Positions 10,756 to 20,230 of a stretch of DNA of 64,000 bases are shown piece after piece. Made by a program: the position numbers and the translations under genes. Every line of letters starts with the position of its first letter. Within the stretch, counting starts at the first letter, position 1. Source of the stretch: Cladopsammia gracilis (taxonomy: Eukaryota; Cnidaria; Anthozoa; Scleractinia; Dendrophylliidae); assembly GCA_022457155.1 (NCBI GenBank), contig JAJGOT010000309.1, positions 186,001 through 250,000 of the forward strand, read 5' to 3'. The notes under the pieces were generated by a model. That model worked only from the letters and a program-made list of their open reading frames with translations. It was not told the DNA's origin and did no database searches.

Positions 10756-11019
10756 ATGTTTAAAAGCAAAACGCGTACCATTTATAGTGCATCGAGTTCG
10801 AGAGATACCACGCAGCTCTCAACAACCTCTAACTTCATTGGACCCCTATATCACGCAGCTCTATTGTTTTCTGGACTAGGGTCCATTGTCGTGTTGTTTG
10901 TTCTATTGTTTTCTCAGCAAATCAGAGAAGACCTTGTAAAAGCTGCGTACTGCCCCGAGTTCGAGCAGCCTTCGATGAAATTCAAGAAATCGAGACAACT
11001 AAAAAGAAGCACGTTTTAA
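10756..11019 (+). CDS. Possible exon fragment: one membrane segment plus basic tail
   Basis: An 87-codon plus-strand frame. The second half looks protein-like: a hydrophobic segment at about residues 33-53 (LLFSGLGSIVVLFVLLF), then QQIREDLVKAAYC, and a Lys/Arg-rich C terminus ending KRSTF and TAA. It resembles the last membrane helix and tail of a multispanning protein, but I recognise no family. The Met start is not reliable; it may be a terminal exon. It lies inside an insertion that interrupts unit 1 block Q (about 9560-11640), so it may be a stranded gene fragment carried there by duplication or transposition. Confidence 0.35.
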   Translation: MFKSKTRTIYSASSSRDTTQLSTTSNFIGPLYHAALLFSGLGSIVVLFVLLFSQQIREDLVKAAYCPEFEQPSMKFKKSRQLKRSTF

Positions 11020-11054
11020 AAACAATTCTCCAAAACTACACAAAGACACAAAGA

Positions 11055-11265
11055 AAAACACAAAGAAAAAGTCAATCAACATAAATTCCGATCGAAAAAT
11101 GTAATGTTTTACCTTTTAGTCCCTCGCCTTGCTTGGAAATTCCTTTTATCTCCGCATCTTTGGTTCTGAAATTAATCCGTAATACTGAAATTCCTCGAAG
11201 CAAGATTTTATCTCTGAAAGCTCTTCTTTTTTCACTAAAGCGGCTTCTGAGTATTCCTTAATTAG
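11055..11265 (-). pseudogene. Gene-like fragment shared in inverted orientation with 19020-19245
   Basis: On the minus strand this reads KEYSEAALVKKEEL then a stretch to a TAA. On the plus strand 19020-19245 reads MERESFKEYSEAAVVEKKE and also ends at a TAA. The two are clearly related in both DNA and protein, yet lie 8 kb apart in opposite orientation, each inside a unit-specific insertion. It could be a duplicated small exon or part of an uncharacterised element. No known domain seen. Confidence 0.4.
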
Positions 11266-11640
11266 TATCCCTGTCTTGAGTAGCAAACGGCGAAAAAATG
11301 CAGGGAAATAACGACTTTACTTCTCCGCTAAAAATAGGGAAAGATCCAAACTATAAAAGTGTTTACCGGGCTGACGGCTGTGTAGCCGCGCGAAAAACAA
11401 GCCTCGTTTTGCTTTCAAAATTGCTAAGATCCGGGACGCTGTGTGCGTCATACACGCATGTTTTGCGACGTCATACGCGCCCGCGAGTTGGCCTTGCGCG
11501 ACGCACCGACACACATGTCACGGAGGCGCGACCGCGAAACATTCCGCTAGCCATGACCATGAAAAATGACGGGCATAGGTTCTATGAGTATGGGGCTTCG
11601 CAGCGGGCTTTCGACACGCAAGTGCTCCCCTACTAACACT
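11266..11640. other. GC-richer unit-1 insertion end, no gene called
   Basis: Frames on both strands (11298-11636 plus, 11317-11514 minus) overlap in a GC- and CpG-rich stretch (GCGACGTCATACGCGCCCGC near 11463). High GC lowers stop frequency, so the frames are weak evidence. A promoter-like CpG patch is possible but unsupported. Confidence 0.35.
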
Positions 11641-11645
11641 TTTTT

Positions 11646-12620
11646 ATATGTACCTCGTATCTCTACAGTCATGAATAGGTACAGCTACTTAGAAACACTA
11701 ACACTACTTTATATTCCGCATGTCCCTACAGTCATGAATAGGTACAGCTACTTAGAAACACTAACACTACTTTATATACCTCATATCCCTACAGTCATGA
11801 ATATGTACAGCTACTTAGAAACACTAACACTACTTTATATTCCGCATGTCCCTACAGTCATGAATATGTACAGCTACTTAGAAACACTAACACTACTTTA
11901 TATACCTCATATCTCTACAGTCATGAATAGGTACAGCTACTTAGAAACACTAACACTACTTTATATACCTCATATCTCTACAGTCATGAATAGGTACAGC
12001 TGCCTAGAAACACTAACACTACTTTATGTACCTCATATCTCTACAGTCATGAATAGGTACAGCTGCCTAGAAACACTAACACTACTTTATATGCCTCATA
12101 TCTCTACAGTCATGAATAGGTACAGCTGCCTAGAAACACTAACACTACTTTATATACCTCATATCTCTACAGTCATGAATAGGTACAGCTGCCTAGAAAC
12201 ACTAACACTACTTTATATACCTCATATCTCTACAGTCATGAATAGGTACAGCTGCCTAGAAACACTAACACTACTTTATGTAGCTCATATCTCTACAGTT
12301 ATGAATAGGTACAGGTACCTAGAAACACTAACACTACTTTATATACCTTATATCTCTACAGTCATGAATAGGTACAGCTACTTAGAAACTAACACTACTT
12401 TATATACCTCATATCTCTACAGTCATGAATAGGTACAGGTACCTAGAAACACTAACACTACTTTATGTACCTCATATCTCTACAGTCATGAAAAGGTACA
12501 GCTACTTAGAAACACTAACACTACATTATATACATCATATCTCTTCAGTCATGAAAATCGAATAGGTACAGGTACTTATACTAGAAACACTAACACCACT
12601 TTATGTACCTCATATCTCGA
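11646..12620. repeat. 63-bp minisatellite array, unit 1 (about 15 copies)
   Basis: The monomer contains ATGAATAGGTACAGCTACTT and CTACAGTC. Because 63 is divisible by three, an uninterrupted 288-codon frame arises (11566-12432) with a 21-residue repeat (MNRYSYLETLTLLYIPHISTV). A 2-bp deletion near 12388 shifts the frame and the array continues regardless, so the frame is not evidently protected. Related arrays lie at 38985-39460 and 52410-53160. Confidence 0.9.
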
Positions 12621-13200
12621 TTTCTCATCACGACAGCACAAACAAAATAGTTTCCCACAATGCACGCTATGATGCATATTGACGTCACGGTTGTTATGGC
12701 AATATCAGCTGACGTAGACATAATTGAAGGGTACTAGTGATATTCTCGTTATATAAATGGAAAAAAACAGTTAGTAATTTTTTATTATTTATTTCGATTT
12801 TTTTAATAATGGAAGCAATTAGCGCCCCCTCCGAAACTTCAAGAATATTAAAGCTATGGCTATGAAACTTAGTGCACCAAAACTGTCCGAGATAATGTAG
12901 GTCACGTGACGTCGTATAACGCGGGCATTGCTTAATCATTCGTAATGGCCCCCATCTTGGATCCGCCATCTTGGATCCGCCATCTCGGATTTTCATCATA
13001 TCAGAAAAGCGCCACATTAATCATAATCGAAAGAAAAATGTTAATATGATGTTAAATTGCAAACTTTAGTGCAGGAAAGTTAAACATTCACCGTTTAAAC
13101 GTTAACTTACGCAGAAACACAAAAATGTGTCCCAGATAAATTTCCGAAGAATTCATGAAGTGTGATGTGTATTGGTTACTTTCTTCTTAAGTTATATACG
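12621..13200. repeat. Block Q, unit 1, distal part, with tandem CCATCTTGGATCCG
   Basis: Paralogous to 53170-53820 and partly to 39500-39700. At about 12952-12990 the 14-bp motif CCATCTTGGATCCG is repeated two to three times; its complement contains AAGATGGCGG, a YY1-type core. The minus frame 12694-13017 spans this repeat and has no family resemblance. Confidence 0.65.
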
Positions 13201-13391
13201 TTCAAAGTCAGCATGGACATTTCGACAGACGTTCGTTTTTTAAGTTCAACATTCGTTTTGTTCATGTTGGTCGTTCGTTTTTTTTAGAATCGAAGTTTAT
13301 TTAAGTTTGATATCCGTTTTTTAAGTTCAACATTTGTTTCTTTGAAGATCGCATTCGTTTCTCACGTTCAAAGTCTGTTTTATTGATTTAA

Positions 13392-13959
13392 CCCTATTCG
13401 GCCTGGGGGGGGGAGGGGGGCTAACTTTCAACATTCATAACTTCTATGTATTCAAACGCTATCAAACTTTGTGACTTTTCCTAAAATTTATCTGGCAACA
13501 ATTTCATATGACAATTTTTTGATCACGTGATTTGATGTTTCCATAGCAACAAGATTTTGACAGCCATGTTTTTTGAAATTTGCATATTTTTACCTTTGAA
13601 TGAAGAAAAACAATGTTTATTGGTATAACTTTTGTATTTTTACGTCATTTAGCGTTTCTTTATTGATTTTTATTAATTTTGCGTCAATTTGGACGGTTTT
13701 TAAAGAGGTTTTAAAATATTTCAGAAATCCAAGATGGCGGTTCCAAGATGGCGGCCGTATAACTAATTACCTAATAACTACGTCATCGTTCCATTGTGCG
13801 GATCGCAAATCAGACAGTTTTGACGTACTATGTACCCTCTAGGTTTAATTGTCAAAGCATAAATGTTCTTGAAGTTACGAAGGGGTGGGGCACAATGTGG
13901 AACCCCCCCCCCCCCCCCCCAGGGTCAGGAACTCAAAAAAAAGCCCAGGTTGAATAGGG
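13392..13959. mobile_element. piggyBac-like non-autonomous element 2 (568 bp), nested
   Basis: The ends CCCTATTCGGCCTGGG and CCCAGGTTGAATAGGG match element 1 and are flanked by TTAA on both sides (13388-13391, 13960-13963). It also has a G-run near the left end and an 18-base C-run (13903-13920) near the right end. Two AAGATGGCGG motifs lie at about 13733-13756. It lies inside the left arm of the composite element, so it is younger. The frames at 13600 and 13863 are incidental. Confidence 0.85.
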
Positions 13960-14429
13960 TTAAGTTTGATATTCGTTTTGCAAGTTCAACATTCGTTTTA
14001 TTGAAGGTTAAGTTCAACGTTCGTTTTATTCAAGCGCGACAGTTGTGTGACAACGTTCCCTTGACTGGTATCGAGCGCGAAGGAAAGCCTGTGGGAAACG
14101 GCGTGCAAATCTCTACTTAAAAGTAAGCCTTATTTCCGACCCATCTGTGAATTGTGTAATTGTGTAATTATTTCTGACCCATCTGTCAAGGGTTTATAGA
14201 TCGCTTTTCCCGTAACAGCGGCGATGAAGAAAGCTTTGAACCCGATTTTGACGATTTATACAGTCGTGCTATTAAACCTGTTATATCACCACGGCGTGCG
14301 TCTTGCTTCTGTTCATATGATAGATGAATCCACGATAACAAAGCTGAGAAAGGGAGTCGATTTTCCAACAGAAAAGCGAGATTCCCTGCAAAGCACTTGT
14401 TTCTATGCAAGTACTGAGAAAAGAACCTC

Positions 14430-14815
14430 ACCTGGTAGGCCCAAGTTTGTCATTACTGAAAGCCAATTATCATACTTGAGTGATTACGTTCAAACTATAC
14501 ACAGACGACTCAAGGATTTTAACATGTCAACTTCTCATTCTTTTTCTAACATTGACAACAATGCACCGGACAGTATTATTCTTAATATTAAACAGCGGCA
14601 TCCCAACTTTGGTTACCGTATGGTCTTGGGTCACCTTAGATCAAGGGGATTACTTATTCATTCATCAGACACGAGTGAGAGAAAGCATGAGAAGAGTTGA
14701 CTCCGAGAGAACTGCGAAGAGGCAGTTGCAAGTAACGGAAAGATGAGAGTACAATGTGCTTATAGCCCTGATGCATTGTGGCATTCTGATGGCAATCACA
14801 AGCTACAAAATACCT
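14430..14815 (+). pseudogene. Decayed integrase core-domain (DDE-type) gene
   Basis: Pieces in three frames resemble a eukaryotic integrase-core family with helix-turn-helix N terminus: GRPKFVITESQL near 14430, then PNFGYRMVLGHLRSRG near 14604, then RVRESMRRVDSERTAKRQL in another frame (about 14669-14725), then SPDALWHSDGNHKL (about 14764-14808), the start of the catalytic core. At least two frameshifts separate these, and homology stops after HKL. The remaining catalytic domain is missing. The continuous frame 14224-14700 extends upstream, but its N-terminal 60 residues are not convincing. Non-functional. Confidence 0.65.
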
Positions 14816-16056
14816 TGCTACTTCATTTTCCACACAAAGCTCACCTGATAAAACCAATGTCAAACTTAAACAAACGCCGACCTTCATTAAAACGGACGTT
14901 GAACTTGAAAAACGAATGCGATATTAAAAAAAAAACGAAACAAATGTTAAACTTGTAAAACGAATGCCAAACTTAAACAAACTTCGACCTTATATGGGTG
15001 TGCAGAGCTGTTAAGCTTTTAAGACTCTTAAAAGAGTCAACATAAACACGGGAAGTTCGAATTAACTTAAAACAAATAAAGGGAAATAGTCACGAAGAAT
15101 ACAATATCATCGGATTCATTTTAGTTTATATATTTTTTTAATGTGTTTTTTTTTTTTATACCAGAGGTGCTCATTTCAGTTAGCGCTGGGTTGAATAGTG
15201 GATGTTTAGTGAGATAAAGATAATTTAAATAAGCCTAAGAATACAGCCGCCTATCAAACTTTCTGCCGACAGCATTGGGACACTTTTAGCTGCATGGCCT
15301 TTCAAAAAACAAATACTCGGCATTACATAAAATATAGAAAAGCTTAGATCAACGTGAGAGATGGCTTTCCGTGAATGAGCGAGTCTGTTACTCAACAAGC
15401 AATGCTCTCATGTTAGAATTTTCCAAGTGTAATAAGCTATTTGACAGGAAACCCAAACCTTTTTATCAATACTCTGCGCGTGGATTTCTAGGTCTTCTAG
15501 CAAGCACGATGTGCCCGCGAGGATTCGAACGAGTTTAAATTCACCACTACGACTGTCTGTTTTCCTTCTAAAATATTCTCAAACACTTTATCTTTACACT
15601 GGTCCTTTCACCACAATGCTCAGTTTTAAACGTTAAAAAATGTCAAGATATTCTTACCAGTGTTTTGAGACTTCTCTGTTCATATACAGGACGTTTCTCT
15701 GCGTACAGTATTAAAAATGATGTCAAGTGTATACATGAAGATATTAATACGAGTAATAATTTTAGCGTATCACACGTCAGTTATATGTAAGCTGGGTGCA
15801 GGTGGTTGATATTTATTCTAATTCTCAATCTTCCGTTTGTGATAGCATTTGAAATGTTAGGAAACACGCCAGTTACGTCACGTTAATTTCTTATCAAAAC
15901 TTTTTTCTATAAATATAGGAGAATCTTAGTTTACCATTTTTGCCTCATTAGCATATGCGCCGTTTTGTAACCTACATACAAAAAATCAACTCTGAATATC
16001 GAAAGCTAAGGGCATAGCACAATTAGCTTTCTCTGGAAATTTGAGCCCGATATAAT

Positions 16057-16057
<1 letters not shown>

Positions 16058-16092
<35 letters not shown>
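16058..16092. repeat. (AAT)n microsatellite with LINE-like 3' tail
   Basis: About eleven AAT units are followed by CGATAAAACCTTTATT and a short duplicated stretch (about 16100-16190). The order suggests the 3' tail of a retroelement on the minus strand, but only the tail is left. Confidence 0.55.
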
Positions 16093-16190
16093 CGATAAAA
16101 CCTTTATTAAAAAAATCTCAAACAATCTTACGTTTACAATTAATTAAAAAAAATTCTCAAATAATTTCACGTTTACAATTATTAACCTAC

Positions 16191-16191
<1 letters not shown>

Positions 16192-16236
<45 letters not shown>

Positions 16237-16287
16237 GCATTTATTTAAACACGATAAAAATGCAGCAAAAGCTGACGTGGTCATGTA
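16192..16287 (-). mobile_element. LINE 3' end remnant, same family as 1528-2700
   Basis: On the minus strand this carries CAGCTTTTGCTGCATTTTTA, an AATAAATGCTG stretch and a (TTA)n tail, matching the last 70-90 bp of the LINE at 2590-2700. It is severely 5'-truncated. The match identifies a LINE family active more than once in this region. Confidence 0.75.
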
Positions 16288-17311
16288 GATACACTTCGTG
16301 CAATGCTGTTTTAAAAACTCAAAATTTTACAAAGAATGTATGGCTCATCAGCGCTTTTGCCACCCAACAATTTTGCAGTTTTTAACAGCAGATATTCCCT
16401 TAAATATTGCACGAAAAAAGCTAAAAATTGCGTAGATTACTAAGTTTAACAAGCTCTTTCAACTTTTGAAGTCGATTCGTACTTAGCACGGTGCCTTCTT
16501 TACAGCAAAATGTAAACAATGACGTCAGCAAAGATCGCCCTTTAAGGCAGAACGTTTTAAGCAGCATGTTAAAAGCTCAGTTTTAACTTTCAGGTATAGT
16601 AAAATACATAACAGTTGTCACATATTAAAATTTTAAACTCGTTCTTAATCGAGTATATAGAGCTTCAATTGTAGACAGAAGTAGTTGAGAAGGTTGTAAA
16701 AATGAATAGCATAAGTGCTGAATTGCATCCATGCTCTGTTATTGTTAAATAATGATCATCCGGCTATCAATTTTCAGAGTCGCATTAAAAACGTCCAGTT
16801 ATAATCAACATTGTAAACGGGGACGGGAGAGAAAGAATTGAATGGTAAAAACTGCCAATATTCCCAACACTTTTGTCTACGACTGTAGGTTAAACTGTTT
16901 TTGAAGCAGAGAATGTCGCTTTTTAATTAATTACACTAAAATTATTATCATAAATAAATTATACGGTCTTCAGAAAAATATTCTCAATCGCACATTCCAA
17001 ATTCCATACAACAGGTGTTAATTGCGTGCTTCTGTTATTGTTAAGTTATTCACATTAAAATCCCGCTTAGACCCTCATGCTAAAGTGTTATAAGCACGTA
17101 CTTCGATGAAAAATGGCATCGATCTTTTAAAGCCATTTTTAAACGTTCCCCTGCTAATCGACCAAAAGTGAGTTTGGATAGCAACCTGTCAACCGCTACG
17201 GTTTTCTAATAATTCACACAGGTCGCAAAACAAAGCGTTTCTGTACAGCAGACATTCTTCGATTGTCTGTCACAAAAGAATATTATTATTATATTATATT
17301 ATATTATAACG

Positions 17312-18288
17312 GATCAATTTACGAACAAGAAGGCGCAGCCATGGGGAGTCCGGTTTCCGCTGTTATTGCCAACCTCTACATGGAGAGCTTCGAGGAACAA
17401 GCAATAACTACATCATCTTACAAGCCTAGGATCTGGAAACGCTACGTAGACGACACCTTCACCATTCTAGATCGCGCAATCGTCGATAGCTTCTTACAGC
17501 ATCTAAACGACCAGGAGCCTTCCATCCGTTTCACCATGGAGACAGAGAATGACAACAAACTCGCCTTCCTCGACACCGCAGTTTCAAGAGAACCCGACGG
17601 CCGCCTCACCACCAGCGTATACAGGAAGCCTACACACACTGATCAATACTTAGCGTATGATTCACACCACCCGCAATCAGTAAAACGCGGTATTGTCAAG
17701 TGTCTTTACGAGCGCGCCAAACGTCTCGTAACGAAACCCTCTGTTATCTCCAAGGAGAAAAAACATCTGTCATCTGTTCTTGTTTCTAATGGTTATCCTT
17801 TTTCTTTCTTGCAGAAACTTACCAAGACCAGAAAACCCAACACCAGTGCTGAGCCCACGACCGAGTTCAAGTCTACTGCGGTTTTTCCTTATGTCAAAGG
17901 TCTGTCCGAACAACTTCGCCGCTGCCTACAACAACAAGGCGTACGCGCTGTTTTCAAGTCGGAGACTACACTTAGATCACACCTAATACGGCCTAAAGAC
18001 GCTGTTGACCCGACTAAACAAGATGGCGTGGTTTACAGAATTCCCTGTGAATGCGGTAGAGTTTATATCGGCGAGACTGCAAGACCTATGCAAGACAGAA
18101 TAAAAGAGCATGACCGAGACATCCGATTCGCCCGTACCCAGACCTCCGCCGTTTCAGAGCACGCCCACAACACCGGACACCACCCGCTTTGGAATGAAGT
18201 AAAGTTTATTGATCGTGATCCTCATTGGTACACACGCAGGGTCAAAGAGGCGATCCACATAAGACTTAACCCTAACAACATCAACAGG

Positions 18289-18341
<53 letters not shown>

Positions 18342-18465
18342 CAACAGGAGAGCCGTACGACTACGGACCGCCGAGGGAACAATTCGCCGAAACAAAGAGG
18401 ATCAAAATGCGCCAGTCACAGCTGTTGAAAACCAACCAATCACAGCAGAGCATCGTGCTTCATAA
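17312..18465 (+). CDS. Penelope-like RT (C-terminal part) with GIY-YIG endonuclease
   Basis: An intact frame of about 385 codons from the truncation point to TAA. The 400-codon frame beginning at 17263 starts in flanking DNA and an AT-repeat, so its Met is not real. Visible RT motifs are GAAMGSPVS and KRYVDDTF, the latter holding both catalytic Asp. Downstream, VYRIPCECGRVYIGET with Arg and His-rich helix RPMQDRIKEHDRDIR is the GIY-YIG nuclease core (about residues 255-340), which nicks the target. A basic tail follows. The N-terminal RT motifs are missing, so it cannot be autonomous, but the lack of stops suggests a fairly recent insertion. Confidence 0.92.
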
Positions 18466-18489
18466 GGTGACGCGTAACCAGTCGACCCC

Positions 18490-18533
18490 ATCGCCTGAAG
18501 AAGACTAGCAGTATGCAGTCGAAACGTCGCGAT
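18490..18533 (+). ncRNA. Hammerhead-ribozyme-like motif in the Penelope 3' UTR
   Basis: The order is ATCGC (helix I strand), CTGAAGA (18495-18501), a stem-loop with GACT/AGTC plus GCA/TGC pairing (18503-18520), GAAAC (18521-18525), GTC as cleavage triplet (18526-18528), and GCGAT, which pairs exactly with ATCGC. The core ACGT between GAAA and the triplet is self-complementary, as in dimeric hammerheads with a minimal helix III. Hammerheads are known in Penelope-like elements. Activity is inferred. Confidence 0.65.
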
Positions 18534-18595
18534 CCACATCGGAAGTGACTACAACGTGAGACAAACGAAAAATACTTCTTTACTAAAAGAATATT

Positions 18596-18808
18596 GCTAT
18601 TACAACTGGTTACCTTTCATTTGCCAGCTTTACAATGAAATAAGTTTTCTATTCTCTATTCAAGTTGTTTTACAGGTTGTGACACTCCAACTTGAATGAC
18701 AAATGTCATGGTTGTCAATTTCAATGTTTTTGTTCATCACAGCGTCCTGTTCAAGCTGAATAAATTAATCGTCAAATTTGATACCTAAGACAAACCACGC
18801 ATTTTTAC
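18596..18808. repeat. Block X, unit 2, short segment
   Basis: This continues the paralogy to 57730-57935 (ATGACAAATGTCATGGTTGTC in both). It is non-coding. The paralogy breaks at about 18805 where a unit-2 insertion begins. Confidence 0.7.
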
Positions 18809-19019
18809 TCATGCGCAGTAAGCACATGAGGTATAAAATGGGTGGCGTTTCTTCTTGTTTTTGTCACATTACTGCATGCAAATTTATGCACGCATATATT
18901 ATTACTAACCGGGTCGCAGGTCACATAAAAATTCTACAAAAATGTCTGCCGCGCTTTGCATGTGCTTGGTTTTCTTTGTCTTGTCGGAATAATAACACAC
19001 ATTCAAAATACTCAAAATG

Positions 19020-19245
19020 GAAAGAGAAAGCTTTAAAGAATACTCAGAAGCCGCTGTAGTGGAGAAAAAGGAGAGCTGTAAGCTACGAGCGACGAAATCT
19101 TGCTTCAAGTTTTATCAGTGCGGGGCGATCAAATCCGAAGAAGCGGAATTTTAAAGAATTTTCAAGCAGGCGAGGGACTTTACCATAAAAGAAATTTCAT
19201 TTTTCGGTGAGAATTTATGTTCATATCAGTTCGTGATGACTTTTT
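19020..19245 (+). pseudogene. Gene-like fragment, inverted homologue of 11055-11265
   Basis: Beginning MERESFKEYSEAAVV and rich in Lys/Glu, the frame ends at a TAA after about 43 codons. Related sequence on the opposite strand at 11055-11265 shares EYSEAA and KSCF. Homology continues past both stops into non-coding sequence, which favours a duplicated repeat or UTR-containing exon over a conserved small protein. Confidence 0.35.
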
Positions 19246-19719
19246 CTTTGTGTCATACTTGTTATTCTAGACCGAGAAAAAGTTGCTTTTGTGAGCTTTT
19301 GTGCACTCTAAACACAGAGTCAACGGACTGTCGCGTTTTTGAGAATTACTAAAATTGAAAAATAACCCGGTCGTTTACTGATTTTATTGCTTTTAAAAGT
19401 AGTCTTTTAAAAATGTAACAGAATGCAGTCACGGTTTGGGACGCAAACTTGTTCGAATGTTTTCTTCGTGAAGTCAATAATCACGGTAAAGGAACGCTAG
19501 TATTTAAATATAATTAAGTTAAATAGCGCTTTCTGTAATAAAGTTTGCTTTCAAGATTTTTTGATTCGCGAAAACATTATGCGAATCATTTTTACGGATA
19601 AGAATGGCATTCTATATACACAAAAAAAGTCGGAAACTTTAGAAAACACTAGATATAATAAAGCAGGTTGCTGAATGTAAATATTATTTTGTGATGTTTA
19701 TAATATAATTCGCAGACGC

Positions 19720-20230
19720 TGATTTCCCTTTCGTAAACGGTCGATGCCATTTTTAACGGTCGATGCCATTATTAGCAAACGGTCGATGCCATTTTTAACG
19801 GTCGATGCCATCATTAGCATTCATTAGTAACCAAGCCTTCTTGTAATGGTCGATGCTATTTCTCTCTAGTTTATGCCTGGATTGGGACGAAAATAGGCTA
19901 TCATTATTAGATCAAATTGGGCCTAGGTAAAGCGATTATTAGATCTAAGCTAGATTCACGGTTAGGTGAGATTTAGGGTTAGGGTGACCCGTTATTGATA
20001 TATATTAAGAAAAGCATGTTTTATAATTAAATTTTTCTTGGGTTTGCCGGATCAACCCAGTGGTCTAGTGGTAAGAGAGAGAGATGTTAGCATGCAGAGG
20101 TTCCGGGTTCGATTCCAGGTAATTATATTCCATTTTTCTTTTTCTGATAGAAAATGTAATTCTAAAATTGGTGAAAATTTTTCTAAGTGTCGCTAAAATG
20201 GCAACGACCGTTTACGAAAGGGAAATGCGC
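19720..20230. mobile_element. MULE-like non-autonomous element with 11-bp target duplication
   Basis: Both flanks carry TTCGCAGACGC (19709-19719 and 20231-20241). The ends are inverted: TTTCCCTTTCGTAAACGGTCG-type sequence at the left (20 bp or so) and its complement at 20205-20226. Inside the left end AACGGTCGATGCCAT occurs four times (19737-19813). The 511-bp element has no frame. A long TIR with a 9-11 bp duplication suggests Mutator-like ancestry. A tRNA-Glu-like sequence sits inside. Confidence 0.7.
20054..20120 (+). tRNA. tRNA-Glu-like pseudogene or SINE head
   Basis: The A box TGGTCTAGTGGTAAG (20061-20075) and B box GGTTCGATTCC (20106-20116) are spaced as in a tRNA, and CCGGG/CCAGG form a T stem. 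TGGTCTAGTGGT is typical of tRNA-Glu. The acceptor strands do not pair and no CUC/UUC anticodon loop can be drawn confidently, so it is not a functional tRNA. Confidence 0.6.

Larger units (their letters stand above)
13290..14987. mobile_element. Composite inverted-repeat element with an integrase relic
   Basis: The outer arms are inverted copies about 100 bp long: TCGAAGTTTATTTAAGTTTG at 13290 onward matches, in complement, the segment ending at 14987. The arms consist of variants of AAGTTCAACATTCGTTTT. The left arm is split by a nested TTAA-flanked MITE (13392-13959) and resumes at 13964-14040. The core holds a decayed integrase-type gene (14430-14815). Unit 3 lacks it at the matching site (near 53810). 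Target duplication could not be fixed. It may be a DDE element such as IS3EU, but this is inference. Confidence 0.6.
14995..17273. repeat. Duplicated spacer block X, unit 2, first part
   Basis: Paralogous to 54945-57720, starting at ATGGGTGTGCAGAGCTG. It is non-coding; a frame in the unit 3 copy (55578-55829) is frameshifted here (about 15640-15885), which argues against a gene. AT microsatellites and a LINE tail at 16192-16287 are unit-2 insertions. Confidence 0.75.
17285..18584 (+). mobile_element. Penelope-like retroelement, 5'-truncated, with 11-bp target duplication
   Basis: The element is flanked by AAAAGAATATT at 17274-17284 and 18585-18595. The paralogous unit 3 site near 57720 has a single AAAAAAATATT, confirming the insertion. 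Its 5' end is an ATT/ATATT-rich stretch, its body the RT/GIY-YIG frame, and its 3' UTR contains a hammerhead-like fold (18490-18533). Only about half of a full-length element is present. Confidence 0.9.

Noticed and set aside
11566..12432. 288-codon open frame with 21-residue repeats
   Set aside because: It is the translation of a 63-bp minisatellite. A 2-bp deletion breaks the frame while the array goes on.
13600..14120. Frames across the nested MITE
   Set aside because: They cross homopolymers and element boundaries.
15505..15540. B-box-like GTTCGAATCC on the minus strand
   Set aside because: No properly spaced A box and no cloverleaf.
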